From assembly GCF_042659445.1 (NCBI RefSeq), contig NZ_JBHSSR010000001.1: 64,000 bases of DNA, one strand, 5' to 3'. The notes beneath the pieces were generated by a model that had not been told where the DNA came from, did no database searches, and saw nothing but the letters and a program-made list of their open reading frames with translations. A program made the translations under genes and the position numbers. The DNA is from Macrococcoides epidermidis (GTDB lineage: Bacteria > Bacillota > Bacilli > Staphylococcales > Staphylococcaceae). This document shows positions 27,411 to 36,618 of this stretch, in pieces (position 1 is the stretch's first letter; every line of letters starts with the position of its first letter).

Positions 27411-28706
27411 ATGACAAAAATAACGATTAATCAAGCGAGTAAATATGTAGGTAAAGAAGTAACAATCGGTTCATGGATTTTAAATAAACGATCAAGCGGT
27501 AAAATTGCATTCCTTCAGTTACGTGATGGAACTGGTTTTATGCAAGCAGTAGTCGTAAAAGAATCAGTTGGTGAAGAATTATTTAAAGTTGCAAAAGGTA
27601 TTACGCAGGAGACATCTTTATATATCACAGGTGTAATTAAAGAAGATGAACGTTCAGATTTCGGTTATGAAATGGAAGTGACAGGCATAGAAGTGATTCA
27701 TGAATCAGTGGACTATCCTATTACACCGAAAGCACATGGTACAGATTTCTTAATGGATCATCGTCATCTATGGTTACGTTCTAAACGTCAGCATGCGGTA
27801 ATGAAAATTCGAAATGAAATTATACGTGCGACATATGAGTTCTTTAACGACAATGGATTTACAAAGATTGATCCACCGATCTTAACAGGATCTGCACCAG
27901 AAGGCACAAGCGAATTATTTGCAACGAAATATTTTGAAGAAGATGCGTTCTTAAGCCAATCAGGACAACTTTATATGGAAGCGGCAGCGATGGCACACGG
28001 TAAAGTATTTTCATTCGGTCCTACATTCCGTGCAGAAAAATCTAAAACACGTCGACACTTAATCGAGTTCTGGATGATTGAACCGGAAATGGCATTTTAC
28101 GAACATGAAGATAGTTTAGAAGTTCAGGAACAGTATGTTTCATATATTGTTCAGTCAGTCCTTAAGAACTGTCAATTAGACTTAAAATTATTAGGTCGTG
28201 ACACTGAGAAATTAGAAAAAGTAAAAGCACCGTTTCCACGTATAACATATACTGATGCGATTCAATTCTTAAAAGAACAAGGATTTGATGATATTGAGTG
28301 GGGCGATGATTTCGGTGCACCGCATGAAACAGCAATTGCTAATCACTACGATTTACCTGTATTTATTTTAAACTATCCGACAGGAATTAAACCATTCTAT
28401 ATGCAGCCTAATCCTGATGAAGAAGGAACAGTTAAATGTGCAGACTTAATTGCACCAGAAGGGTACGGTGAAATTATTGGAGGTTCAGAACGTATTTGGG
28501 ATCTTGAATTAATTCAATCACGTATTAAAGAACATGGTTTAGATCCGGCTGCGTATAGTTATTATACTGATTTACGTAAATACGGCAGTGTACCACACTC
28601 TGGTTTCGGATTAGGATTAGAACGAACAGTAGCATGGCTTTCAGGTGTAGAACACGTTCGTGAAACGAGTCCTTTCCCACGTTTACTGAATCGTTTATAT
28701 CCATAA
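27411..28706 (+). CDS. asnS: Asparaginyl-tRNA synthetase
   Basis: Charges tRNA-Asn. Class IIb: N-terminal OB anticodon-binding domain (residues 1-115; TIGSWILNKRSSGKIAF), then catalytic motif 2 FRAEKSKTRRHLIEFWMIE and motif 3 GFGLGLERTV. 431 aa is normal for AsnRS; the AsnRS-type EF/PEMAF block is seen. Begins 2 bases after aspB. No T-box leader precedes it, and the short gap to aspB leaves no room for one. Confidence 0.96.
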   Translation: MTKITINQASKYVGKEVTIGSWILNKRSSGKIAFLQLRDGTGFMQAVVVKESVGEELFKVAKGITQETSLYITGVIKEDERSDFGYEMEVTGIEVIHESVDYPITPKAHGTDFLMDHRHLWLRSKRQHAVMKIRNEIIRATYEFFNDNGFTKIDPPILTGSAPEGTSELFATKYFEEDAFLSQSGQLYMEAAAMAHGKVFSFGPTFRAEKSKTRRHLIEFWMIEPEMAFYEHEDSLEVQEQYVSYIVQSVLKNCQLDLKLLGRDTEKLEKVKAPFPRITYTDAIQFLKEQGFDDIEWGDDFGAPHETAIANHYDLPVFILNYPTGIKPFYMQPNPDEEGTVKCADLIAPEGYGEIIGGSERIWDLELIQSRIKEHGLDPAAYSYYTDLRKYGSVPHSGFGLGLERTVAWLSGVEHVRETSPFPRLLNRLYP

Positions 28707-28735
28707 AATTTAAGTTAATATAGATTAATAATATT

Positions 28736-28774
28736 AAATCGTATAGATATAATTTTATATCTGTACGATTTTTC
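28736..28774 (+). terminator. Terminator after asnS
   Basis: Inverted repeat AAATCGTATAGATAT / ATATCTGTACGATTT (one mismatch) with a T-rich loop and tail. Confidence 0.82.
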
Positions 28775-28793
28775 TATCACCAAGGGGGAAACA

Positions 28794-29471
28794 ATGAGTA
28801 TATTTAAACAAGATGTCATCATTCCTCGTATTCTTTTTGAACAATATCATCAACTTGGGATGAGTGAAACAGAACTCATCATGATCATGAAAATAATAGA
28901 ATTATCAAATGAAAGTAGTTTACCTTCATTTGAGACAATTAGCAATGCGATGAGTGTTGACAAGTCGCAAGTGATGTTGATATTACAAAACTTAATCAGT
29001 AAAGATTTTATAAAAATTGATGTAAAAAAATATAATGATGTGTCATTTGAAGAACGTTACGATTTAACACCATTAGAATCGCAATTATTAAGATTACAAG
29101 AAGAACAAGAAAAAATTAACGATGTCAATGTACGACAAACGAGTTTTAAAGAAATATTTGAACGTTTTGAAGCAACATTTGCACGACCTTTAACACCTAT
29201 TGAAATCGAAACGATTTCTCATTGGATAGATACAGATCAGCATTCTGCGCCACTAATTATTACAGCTTTAAACGAAGCAAGCAGTCATAATAAACTGAGT
29301 ATTAAATATATCGATCGAATATTACTGAACTGGAAAAAACGTAATGTTAAGACGATTGATGAATCAAAAATAGTAAGTAATGAATATAAGCCGTCAAAAA
29401 CGCTATCTAAAACAGTACCTGATATTCCTGTTTTTGATTGGGTGAACGGAGAGAATCCATATGATAAGTAA
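28794..29471 (+). CDS. dnaD: DnaD family replication-initiation protein
   Basis: 225 aa with the two-domain DnaD layout: N-terminal winged helix (about residues 1-95) and C-terminal DnaD/DnaB2 helical domain (about 125-195) with the YxxxI-type element KLSIKYIDRILLNWKKRNV. DnaD helps DnaA/DnaB load the helicase at oriC and restart forks. Strong RBS AAGGGGGA. Overlaps nth by 11 bases, the conserved dnaD-nth pair. Confidence 0.93.
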   Translation: MSIFKQDVIIPRILFEQYHQLGMSETELIMIMKIIELSNESSLPSFETISNAMSVDKSQVMLILQNLISKDFIKIDVKKYNDVSFEERYDLTPLESQLLRLQEEQEKINDVNVRQTSFKEIFERFEATFARPLTPIEIETISHWIDTDQHSAPLIITALNEASSHNKLSIKYIDRILLNWKKRNVKTIDESKIVSNEYKPSKTLSKTVPDIPVFDWVNGENPYDK

Positions 29472-30114
29472 GAAGAAAACTTTAGAAATGTTAGATGTTA
29501 TTGATGAAATGTTTCCTGATGCTGAATGTGAACTTGTTCATGACAATCCATTTGAATTAACAATTGCTGTATTATTATCGGCACAATGTACAGATGTTCT
29601 CGTCAATAAAGTAACTCGAACGTTATTTCAAAAATACAAAATACCAGAAGATTATATAAATGTTCCGATTGAGGAGCTAATGGATGATATTCGCTCAATC
29701 GGTTTATATAAGAATAAAGCAAAAAATATTCAGGCATTATGTCGTATTTTAATAGATAAATATGATGGAAAAGTTCCGCAGACACATGCTGAACTTGTTG
29801 CATTACCAGGTGTTGGTCAAAAGACTGCCAATGTAGTAGTATCAGTAGCGTTTGGAATTCCTGCACTTGCTGTTGATACGCATGTAGAACGTGTATCTAA
29901 GAGACTTGGTATATGTAAATGGAAAGATAATGTAAAGCAGGTTGAAGCAACATTATGTAATAAGATTCCGAGAGAACGATGGAACAAAACGCATCATCAA
30001 TTAATTTTCTTTGGCCGATATCATTGTACAGCTCGCAATCCGAAATGTCTTGAATGTCCATTGTTAAAGGATTGCAGAGAAGGTAAGAAACGTCATAAGG
30101 TGGTTGTATCATGA
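29461..30114 (+). CDS. nth: Endonuclease III (DNA glycosylase/AP lyase)
   Basis: Base-excision repair of oxidised pyrimidines. Helix-hairpin-helix LPGVGQKTANVV near residue 117 with the catalytic Lys, then the essential Asp in ALAVDTHVERV; the 4Fe-4S cluster ligands C-x6-C-x2-C-x5-C are at the C-terminus (CTARNPKCLECPLLKDC). 217 aa, normal. Overlaps both neighbours. Confidence 0.95.
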   Translation: MISKKKTLEMLDVIDEMFPDAECELVHDNPFELTIAVLLSAQCTDVLVNKVTRTLFQKYKIPEDYINVPIEELMDDIRSIGLYKNKAKNIQALCRILIDKYDGKVPQTHAELVALPGVGQKTANVVVSVAFGIPALAVDTHVERVSKRLGICKWKDNVKQVEATLCNKIPRERWNKTHHQLIFFGRYHCTARNPKCLECPLLKDCREGKKRHKVVVS

Positions 30115-30428
30115 AAGCGAGAATGAGTGAGCTGGAAGAACAAATTGATCAGCACAGTAAAAATAGAACATTGAATAGTATTGATGCAATAAAATTACTT
30201 GATGAATATTATGAAGGATTACTGTATTTAATGAGAACATTAAATGATTTAGAACCCAATGTTGAACTTAAAGCTGATAATATTCAAATAGGACCTTTAA
30301 ATTTTATTGAACGTATAAAGTATATTGAACAGCGTAAACATCATTTTATGGGTTATCAGCAAATGAAGACAATGCTTGTTGAAATCAATAAGTTAATTGC
30401 GATAAAAAGCATAAAAAAGAAGCGATAA
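30111..30428 (+). CDS. YpoC-like hypothetical protein
   Basis: 105 aa, helical and charged, no membrane segment or recognised domain. Its place between nth and ponA (convergent) is that of B. subtilis/Staphylococcus ypoC. ATGA overlap with nth indicates coupled translation. Function unknown. Confidence 0.65.
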   Translation: MKARMSELEEQIDQHSKNRTLNSIDAIKLLDEYYEGLLYLMRTLNDLEPNVELKADNIQIGPLNFIERIKYIEQRKHHFMGYQQMKTMLVEINKLIAIKSIKKKR

Positions 30429-30453
30429 CATCATTGTTTCGCTTCTTTTTTAT
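30412..30453 (+). terminator. Bidirectional terminator between ypoC-like and ponA
   Basis: Stem AAAAAAGAAGCGA / TCGCTTCTTTTTT; the left arm overlaps the end of the ypoC-like gene and the right arm the end of ponA. Suitable for both directions. Confidence 0.87.
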
Positions 30454-32909
30454 TGACCTAAATTTTGTGCTGCCCGTTCATTTGCGGCTTTTAAATCAGC
30501 AGCAGCTTTATCACTTGCAGCTTTTAAGTCTGCAGCAGCTTTATCACTCGCTGCTTTCAAGTCAGCGGCAGCTTTTTGATCTGCAGATTGGCTAGATGGA
30601 ACAGTTTCAGCTGTTCTTCTTTCCATTGTAGTAGGTATATTTTCTGTTACAACCTCAGTGGTGTTGTTTTTATTCTTGTCTTTTGAATTAGAAGTTTTTT
30701 TTTCAGAGTTGCTAGATGACTGGTTATTGATTTGATTCTTCGCATCCTGTTCTGCCTGTTTTGCTTCTTCTAAGGCTCTCTTAGCAGCTTCAGCAGCACG
30801 TTCATTGTTATTACGCGCTGCCTCAGTTTGCTCATCTAAAGAACCTGTAGGAAAAGTTGTCGTTGAGTCTGACTCTGTAGTAGATGAATTATCATTTTTT
30901 CCTGTTAAAACATCATTATTATCTTGTTGACCTTTTACTTTAACATCTGTACCGATTTTTTCAACTGAATCAGGCATTGCAAAATCCTGACCATCTATTG
31001 GACTGATTTCACTCATTACTTGTTTAAATAAAGATTTTGGTAATGCTTGCTCTTCAGGACCAACGAATGAATTAGCACCGCCTTCAGCAAGTTTAGTGAA
31101 CCCCATCCAAACAGACATAGTATATCGTGGTGAATACCCTACAATCCAGACATCTTTTGCAGCATTGTCAGGTAAATTGTATTTTTCATACGTTTCATTG
31201 CCATACGTACCTGTACCTGTTTTAGCTGCAAGTGTAAGACCTGGAATACTACTACCATAAGCTGTACCTAAAGGTTCAAATGATCCTTTTAACATATCCG
31301 TTACGATATATGCCGTATAGTCTTCCATCGCTTTTTCAGAAACTGTATCAAACTTAATCGTTTCATCATCTTGTGTCACAACTTTTCGAATAGCATGCGC
31401 TTTGTTGTATGTACCACCATTACCAAAAGTAGAGAATGCACTTGCCATTTGAGTAGGAGAGAACTCAGAAGATGATCCACCTAAAGCTTCAGCAGGACCT
31501 AAGTCTTTTGATTGATATTCTAATCCAACATTTTTGGCAAATTCATAAGATGCATCATTACCAGCTTCTTTTTTTACTTCCTGGAAGATTTTTAATGCCG
31601 GTATATTTAAACTACGACGGATAGCATCACGCATTGTTACAACGCCGTGGTTTTGCGTATCATAGTTTTTAAATTTGATACCATTTATATCGTATTCTGA
31701 TTCATCCTGTATTTTATGATTTGTTGCCCATTGTTCATTTTCGACAATTGGACCGTAACTTAAGAATGGTTTGATTGTTGAACCAACAGGATGTACGTCT
31801 GTTGCAAGGTTTCTATCAACGACGTCTGTAAAATTACGCCCACCACTTATAGCAACAAGTGCACCAGTTTGAGTATCAACAATCGTTGATGCTGCTTGTT
31901 GATATTTGTTTTTATAGATATTCATGTTATCAACATTGTTTTGCAGTGAAATCTGTGCATTATTGTCCATGTTCGTATAAATTTTTAATCCGCTAGTTAA
32001 CACATCACTTAATGATTTGCCTTGAAATTCTTTATTATTTTTTAATTCTTGCTTTATTACATTGACGTATGATGCATATTTCGGATCATTTTCTTCTATA
32101 TTTTGACGTTGCGCAGCTGTTCTAGGTACTAAATTTTTTGATAAGTCTTCAGCTTGCGCCTGTTCCATTTCAGCTTTAGAGATACGTTTATGACGATTCA
32201 TTAAATATAAAACAGTATCTTTACGTTTTTCTGCAGCTTCTGGATGGTCATATAAATTATACGTGTTAGGAACTTGTGGAAGTCCAGCTAAATATGCTGA
32301 TTCAGCAAGTGATAGTTGATCTAAATCTTTATTAAAATAATATCTAGCTGCTGTTTTAACACCATATATACCATCAGAATAATAAATTTTATTCATATAC
32401 ATCTCAAAAATTTGATTTTTATCATACTCTTGTTCTAATCGATAAGATAGGTAAGCTTCCTGTGCTTTACGTTCAATAGATTTTTGATCTGTTAGGAAAG
32501 AACGTTTAACTACTTGTTGTGTTAATGTTGAAGCACCTTGCGAACCAAATCCACCAGTAAAATTCTTAAATACTGCGCCGGTTAATCGTTTAAAGTCTAA
32601 TGCACCATGTTCATAGAAACGATTGTCTTCAGTAGCAAGTACAGCATCGCGCATCGTATCTGGAATATCTGCAAACTTAACTTTCTCACGTTTTTGTCCC
32701 ATATATAATATGGTTACTAGATTATTATCTTTATCATAAATTTTAGTCGGTAATTGATCACGTAATGCTGACTCATTAAATTTCGGAGCATTGTATGCAT
32801 AATATAGAAACAGTAGCATACCAGCAACGACCATCGTTGTAAATAATGCGACAAGCACGCCTACAACTTGTAAGATCGTTTTCTTTAAACTTTTTTTCTT
32901 TTTCGCCAT
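30450..32909 (-). CDS. ponA: Bifunctional class A penicillin-binding protein (PBP1a/PBP2 type)
   Basis: 819 aa. N-terminal cytoplasmic Lys tract, one membrane helix (about 12-37), glycosyltransferase domain with catalytic Glu94 in ATEDNRFYEHG and the GSQGASTLTQQ block, then transpeptidase domain with SxxK at Ser377-Lys380 (STIKPF), SLN, and KTGTGT in the 560s. Builds and cross-links peptidoglycan outside the membrane. The C-terminal 140 or so residues are a low-complexity S/T/N/K linker followed by Ala-rich 11-residue repeats (see repeat). Downstream of recU in one minus-strand operon, as in Bacillus and Staphylococcus. RBS GAGAGAGG. Confidence 0.95.
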   Translation of the reverse strand: MAKKKKSLKKTILQVVGVLVALFTTMVVAGMLLFLYYAYNAPKFNESALRDQLPTKIYDKDNNLVTILYMGQKREKVKFADIPDTMRDAVLATEDNRFYEHGALDFKRLTGAVFKNFTGGFGSQGASTLTQQVVKRSFLTDQKSIERKAQEAYLSYRLEQEYDKNQIFEMYMNKIYYSDGIYGVKTAARYYFNKDLDQLSLAESAYLAGLPQVPNTYNLYDHPEAAEKRKDTVLYLMNRHKRISKAEMEQAQAEDLSKNLVPRTAAQRQNIEENDPKYASYVNVIKQELKNNKEFQGKSLSDVLTSGLKIYTNMDNNAQISLQNNVDNMNIYKNKYQQAASTIVDTQTGALVAISGGRNFTDVVDRNLATDVHPVGSTIKPFLSYGPIVENEQWATNHKIQDESEYDINGIKFKNYDTQNHGVVTMRDAIRRSLNIPALKIFQEVKKEAGNDASYEFAKNVGLEYQSKDLGPAEALGGSSSEFSPTQMASAFSTFGNGGTYNKAHAIRKVVTQDDETIKFDTVSEKAMEDYTAYIVTDMLKGSFEPLGTAYGSSIPGLTLAAKTGTGTYGNETYEKYNLPDNAAKDVWIVGYSPRYTMSVWMGFTKLAEGGANSFVGPEEQALPKSLFKQVMSEISPIDGQDFAMPDSVEKIGTDVKVKGQQDNNDVLTGKNDNSSTTESDSTTTFPTGSLDEQTEAARNNNERAAEAAKRALEEAKQAEQDAKNQINNQSSSNSEKKTSNSKDKNKNNTTEVVTENIPTTMERRTAETVPSSQSADQKAAADLKAASDKAAADLKAASDKAAADLKAANERAAQNLGQ
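30486..30584 (-). repeat. 33-bp tandem repeats in the 3' end of ponA
   Basis: Three consecutive near-identical 33-bp units encode the 11-residue motif AAADLKAASDK (last copy AAADLKAANER) at the C-terminus of the penicillin-binding protein. Unit divergence is mostly at third positions. The heptad-like A/L spacing predicts a helix or coiled coil. Copy number may vary between strains by slippage. Confidence 0.85.
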
Positions 32910-32934
32910 TCTTAAATCCTCTCTCTCATTAAAC

Positions 32935-33537
32935 TTAAATAGAATATAGTGATTGTATTGCTTTTAAATAATCAATTCTAGGACGATATGTATATGGTAT
33001 CAATATACCATCTTTTTTAATTTCCTTTAACTGAATAGATTTCTTTTCATCGTCTTTGTATCTTTGCCAATAATGATAAAAATTTTCGAACGGTAATAAA
33101 TATACTTCTTCAAGACTGGAAAAGCAAATTAAAATAAAGACGATACCGCCATGACGATAAACTTGATGCATATGTGAAACTTGATGCTGGTGTATATTGA
33201 TCAGTGGAAAACTCGTTTTATTTTGGGTAACTTTAGCTTCAAAATCAATATACTTACCATTATATATGCCATTATAGTCAGTTGTTGATGCACGTCTGAA
33301 ATAAGCCTCTTTGATTACTGCTTTCGAACGTTTCGGATAATCTACTTTTACGATTTGAATCGGTGTCGGTTTTTTATGTATAATTGCCAGATCGTTTTGG
33401 AGATAATATCTATTGCTGTTGTCGATTTCATCTTCAAATTTCATACCACGTTTTCCATATTCAATTTTACTATTATTTATAGTATTTGTAACTAAGTCTA
33501 AAGACTTAGAAGGCTTACCATTTGGATAATTGACCAT
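32935..33537 (-). CDS. recU: Holliday junction resolvase RecU
   Basis: Cleaves four-way DNA junctions in recombination and chromosome segregation. Conserved blocks: MVNYPNGKPS start, IHKKPTPIQIV, FRRASTTDYNGIYNGKYIDFEAK (Asp and Glu of the PD-(D/E)xK site, then Lys) and SFPLINIHQHQ. I choose the ATG at 33537 rather than 33546: AGGATG lies 8 nt upstream and Staphylococcus RecU starts similarly with MNYPNGKP. 200 aa. Followed by ponA. Confidence 0.95.
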   Translation of the reverse strand: MVNYPNGKPSKSLDLVTNTINNSKIEYGKRGMKFEDEIDNSNRYYLQNDLAIIHKKPTPIQIVKVDYPKRSKAVIKEAYFRRASTTDYNGIYNGKYIDFEAKVTQNKTSFPLINIHQHQVSHMHQVYRHGGIVFILICFSSLEEVYLLPFENFYHYWQRYKDDEKKSIQLKEIKKDGILIPYTYRPRIDYLKAIQSLYSI

Positions 33538-33551
33538 TTTATTCATCCTAA

Positions 33552-33580
33552 TTGTGATGTCTTATTTTTTCATATACAAT
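33552..33580 (+). promoter_or_regulatory. Promoter of the yppE-ypsA-gpsB operon
   Basis: TTGTGA (33552-33557), 17-bp spacer, TACAAT (33575-33580), in the divergent gap between recU and the yppE-like gene. Confidence 0.6.
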
Positions 33581-33613
33581 GAGTTTAACACAACTTGTGA
33601 AAGGAGTAGTTAA

Positions 33614-33952
33614 ATGTTACAAAATTGTATTAAAAGTTTAATTGAAAATATGCAACAGATTGATCAGTACTTTCATAGCGCAAAAAATGGTGAACTATTT
33701 AACTTTGTTATTGATGTACAACCATTTACTGAACAAGTAGATGTAAATTTAAATCAATTAAATAATTATAAAGAAGAGATATTATCTTTACCTTTAATGA
33801 ATGAAAAGAAATTATCATTGCTGATGCTATATATTCGAGAGTTATCTGTCGATTGTTTTTTTGATAAGACGAGTAAAAAAATATTTATCGACAAATTCAA
33901 AGCAGTCAATCATGATCTTCAATATATCAACAGAGTAATAGAAAAAGTTTAA
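33614..33952 (+). CDS. YppE-like protein (DUF1798)
   Basis: 112-aa helical cytoplasmic protein. The blocks VIDVQPFTEQVDVNLNQL and ELSVDCFFDKTSKKIF match the DUF1798 family (B. subtilis YppE), which is encoded near recU in Bacillus as well. No enzymatic motif, function unknown. RBS GAAAGGAG precedes the ATG. Confidence 0.78.
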   Translation: MLQNCIKSLIENMQQIDQYFHSAKNGELFNFVIDVQPFTEQVDVNLNQLNNYKEEILSLPLMNEKKLSLLMLYIRELSVDCFFDKTSKKIFIDKFKAVNHDLQYINRVIEKV

Positions 33953-33962
33953 GGATATAGTA

Positions 33963-34514
33963 ATGAAGACTTTATATATAACTGGATATAAACCGTATGA
34001 GATTGGTATTTTTAAAAATAATCAGCCTGAAGTACGATATATAAAACTCTTCCTTCAGGATAAAATTAAATCATATATTGAAGAAGGTCTTGAATGGGTC
34101 ATTATCCAGGGGAATTTAGGTACTGAATTATGGGCAGCTGAAGTAACGATTCGATTAAAAAAACAATATGATATTAAATTGGGCATTATCACGCCATTTT
34201 TAAGTCACACAGAAAAATGGAATGAAGAAAATCAACAATACTATCAACAGATTATCAGTAAAGCAGATTATATAAATAGTGTGTTTCAGGATACTTATAA
34301 AGGTGGATATATGTTTAGTCAGGCGAATCAGTTCATTTTGGATAATACTGAAGGTACTTTATTATTTTATGACGAAGAGCATGAAGCAAGTCCTAAATTC
34401 TTCAAAAGAACGCTCATTGATTTTATGACAGAAAATCAATATACTATGGATAGTATCAGTTTTTTCGACTTATCAGATTTTATAGATGAATATACGAGAG
34501 AACAAGAAAATTAG
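33963..34514 (+). CDS. YpsA-like SLOG-family protein (DUF1273)
   Basis: 183 aa. Rossmann-like SLOG/LOG fold, family YpsA: TGYKPYEIGIF at the start, IQGNLGTELWAAEV near residue 50, and DNTEGTLLFYDEEHEASPKF near 130. The family is thought to bind nucleotide-type ligands; in Bacillus and S. aureus YpsA has been tied to cell division, consistent with the next gene, gpsB. An ordered trio yppE-ypsA-gpsB is conserved. Confidence 0.88.
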   Translation: MKTLYITGYKPYEIGIFKNNQPEVRYIKLFLQDKIKSYIEEGLEWVIIQGNLGTELWAAEVTIRLKKQYDIKLGIITPFLSHTEKWNEENQQYYQQIISKADYINSVFQDTYKGGYMFSQANQFILDNTEGTLLFYDEEHEASPKFFKRTLIDFMTENQYTMDSISFFDLSDFIDEYTREQEN

Positions 34515-34524
34515 AGGTGTTATT

Positions 34525-34839
34525 ATGTCAGAAATGAATTTAAAATTATCTGCAAAAGATATTTATGAAAAAGAATTTGAAAGAACGATGGTACGCGGTT
34601 TTAAACCGGAAGATGTAGATAGTTTTCTAGATGAAGTGATAGAAGACTATCAAAAGATGGCAGACATGAACAATCAATTATTAAAGCTTTCTGATGAAAA
34701 TTCAAAATTGAAACGTGAAATTGAAAACCTTCGTATGCGTGTTGCAACAGGTAGAAGTGATCATCAGCAACAAACACCGAATAACTACGATTTATTAAAA
34801 CGTATTTCTAATCTTGAAAAAGCAGTGTTCGGTAAATAA
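34525..34839 (+). CDS. gpsB: Cell-cycle protein GpsB
   Basis: 104-aa DivIVA-like scaffold that coordinates division and elongation and binds PBPs and FtsZ-associated proteins. N-terminal DivIVA domain (KLSAKDIYEKEF, RGFKPEDVDSFLDEVIEDY, residues 6-45) followed by coiled coil to about 75 and a C-terminal helix LLKRISNLEKAVFG. I use ATG 34525 after GAGGTG; an earlier in-frame ATG at 34486 lies in ypsA. The rnpB gene follows, as in Bacillus. Confidence 0.95.
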   Translation: MSEMNLKLSAKDIYEKEFERTMVRGFKPEDVDSFLDEVIEDYQKMADMNNQLLKLSDENSKLKREIENLRMRVATGRSDHQQQTPNNYDLLKRISNLEKAVFGK

Positions 34840-34845
34840 TAGTCA

Positions 34846-34874
34846 TCGCAATTCAATGCATTTGATGCTATAAT
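34846..34874 (+). promoter_or_regulatory. Promoter of rnpB
   Basis: Consensus TATAAT at 34869-34874, 13 bases before the 5' end of the RNase P RNA; the matching -35 is TCGCAA at 34846-34851 with a 17-bp spacer. Confidence 0.6.
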
Positions 34875-34886
34875 TTAATAATGTTA

Positions 34887-35266
34887 AAAGATATCTCGGA
34901 TAATCGCTATACTTTGTATAGAGGAAAGTCCATGCTCACACATGCCTGAGATGGCTGTAGTGATCGTGCCTGGTGAAACAATAAGCCAGGGCATTAATTT
35001 GACGGCAGTGAATAGACCTAAGTCTTTGATATGGTCTGAGTAACTTGAAAGTGCCACAGTGACGTAGCTTTTCTAGAAATAGAAAAGGTGGAACGCGGTA
35101 AACCCCTCGAGTGAGCAATCCAAATTTGGTAGGAGCACTTTTCTAGCGGAAATGAACGTATAGAAGAGGTATGAAAATACAGACAGATGATTATCACCGG
35201 CGTACGAGAGTATCTAGGCTCATTTGCAGTACTAAGGAACAGAACATGGCTTATAGAGATATCTTT
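34887..35266 (+). ncRNA. rnpB: RNase P RNA (type B)
   Basis: Catalytic RNA that removes 5' leaders from pre-tRNAs. Ends are set by the P1 helix AAAGATATCT (34887-34896) pairing with AGATATCTTT (35257-35266). Conserved core sequences are present: GAGGAAAGTCCATGCTC near 34920, GGAACGCGGTAAACCCC near 35090, AGATGATTATCACC near 35185 and CAGAACATGGCTTATA near 35240. Length about 380 nt and location after gpsB fit the Bacillus/Staphylococcus B-type RNA. Confidence 0.95.
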
Positions 35267-35272
35267 CTAGAT

Positions 35273-35302
35273 GTCCTCCATTTATAATGGGGGACTTTTT
35301 TT
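35273..35302 (+). terminator. Terminator after rnpB
   Basis: Stem GTCCTCCAT / ATGGGGGAC (one G-T pair), 5-nt loop, then seven T residues. Confidence 0.9.
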
Positions 35303-35389
35303 ATTTATTGAACGTATTTATCGTGTTACAATGGAATTAATAAACATTACATTCTACTATAAAAGTATTATGTAAACTTGGAGGGAATT

Positions 35390-36508
35390 ATGTATCAATT
35401 ACTAGCTACTACACCTATGGGGATGGAAGCTGTTGCAGCAAAAGAAGTTCAGGCCCTTGGATATGAAACAACAACAGAGAATGGACGTGTATTATATCAG
35501 GGTGATGCACGGGCAATCGTGAAATCAAATCTTTGGTTACGCAGCGCAGATCGCGTTAAACTTGTTGTTGGACGTTTCTATGCTACTACTTTTGAACAGT
35601 TGTTTGATCAGACAAAAAATATACCGTGGGAAAACTATATTAGTGAAAATGGAAGTTTTCCAGTTCAAGGTAGAAGTTTAAAATCAAAGTTATTCAGTGT
35701 ACCTGACTGCCAGGCAATTGTCAAGAAAGCAATAGTTGAACGTCTAAAAAAAGCTCACAACCAGCAAGGATGGTTACGTGAAGATGGCGCATTATATAAA
35801 GTTGAAGTTGCGATTCTTAAAGATGAAGTATTACTTACAATTGATACTTCAGGAGCCGGATTACATAAACGTGGATACCGTCTCGCACAAGGTGAAGCAC
35901 CGATGAAAGAAACGTTAGCAGCTGCACTTGTATTGTTATCTAACTGGAAAGGAGAAACACCATTTATTGATCCTTTCTGTGGTTCAGGAACCATTGCAAT
36001 TGAAGCAGCAATGATCGCTCAAAATATTGCACCAGGATTTAACAGAGATTTTGTGAGTGAAAACTGGGATATCATTCCTGAAGGTATGTACGATGAAGAA
36101 CGTGTTAAGGCAGAAGAAGTTGCTGAATATGATAAAGAAATATCGATTACAGCAAGTGATATTGATCCGAACATGGTTGAAATTGCGCGTAATAATGCGA
36201 TTGAAGTAGGCTTTGGAGATATCATTGAATTTAAGCAAATGAATGTTCATGATCTTACGTTAAACAGTGAAAAGGGTGCAATTGTTGGTAATCCGCCGTA
36301 TGGCGAACGTATAGGTGAGAGAGCAGAAGTGGAAGCAATGTACACGTATTTAGGAGAACTAATTGAAAAAAATCCTAAATGGTCACTATATATTTTGACA
36401 AGTTTGAAGACATTTGAAATATTAGTAGGCAAAAAAGCAACTAAACGCCGAAAATTATTTAATGGATACATTGAATGTACGTACTATCAATACTGGGGCG
36501 AGAGATAG
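35390..36508 (+). CDS. THUMP-domain rRNA methyltransferase (RlmL/YpsC-like)
   Basis: 372 aa. N-terminal THUMP RNA-binding domain (about residues 1-160), then a SAM-dependent Rossmann domain with PFIDPFCGSGTIAIEAA near 190, TASDIDPNMVEIARNNA near 255 and the catalytic NPPYGER near 300, the N-methyltransferase signature. By homology it methylates a guanine of 23S rRNA (RlmL N-terminal half), but position is not proven. Start ATG 35390 follows GGAGGG. Same place as ypsC in B. subtilis. Confidence 0.92.
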   Translation: MYQLLATTPMGMEAVAAKEVQALGYETTTENGRVLYQGDARAIVKSNLWLRSADRVKLVVGRFYATTFEQLFDQTKNIPWENYISENGSFPVQGRSLKSKLFSVPDCQAIVKKAIVERLKKAHNQQGWLREDGALYKVEVAILKDEVLLTIDTSGAGLHKRGYRLAQGEAPMKETLAAALVLLSNWKGETPFIDPFCGSGTIAIEAAMIAQNIAPGFNRDFVSENWDIIPEGMYDEERVKAEEVAEYDKEISITASDIDPNMVEIARNNAIEVGFGDIIEFKQMNVHDLTLNSEKGAIVGNPPYGERIGERAEVEAMYTYLGELIEKNPKWSLYILTSLKTFEILVGKKATKRRKLFNGYIECTYYQYWGER

Positions 36509-36540
36509 AAGAGGATGTCGACAAACCTTTAAATAAATGT

Positions 36541-36580
36541 AACCACACAAAGCATAACTATATGTTTTGTGTGGTTTTTT
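36541..36580 (+). terminator. Terminator after the THUMP methyltransferase
   Basis: Stem AACCACACAAA / TTTTGTGTGGTT around an AT-rich loop, followed by TTTT. Confidence 0.88.
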
Positions 36581-36618
36581 GTTTATGATATATGTATCAA
36601 GAAGAAGGTGAAAATACA

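Noticed and set aside
27380..27411. T-box leader for asnS
   Set aside because: asnS starts 2 bases after aspB, and the region before aspB (26150-26223) has no specifier-loop structure.
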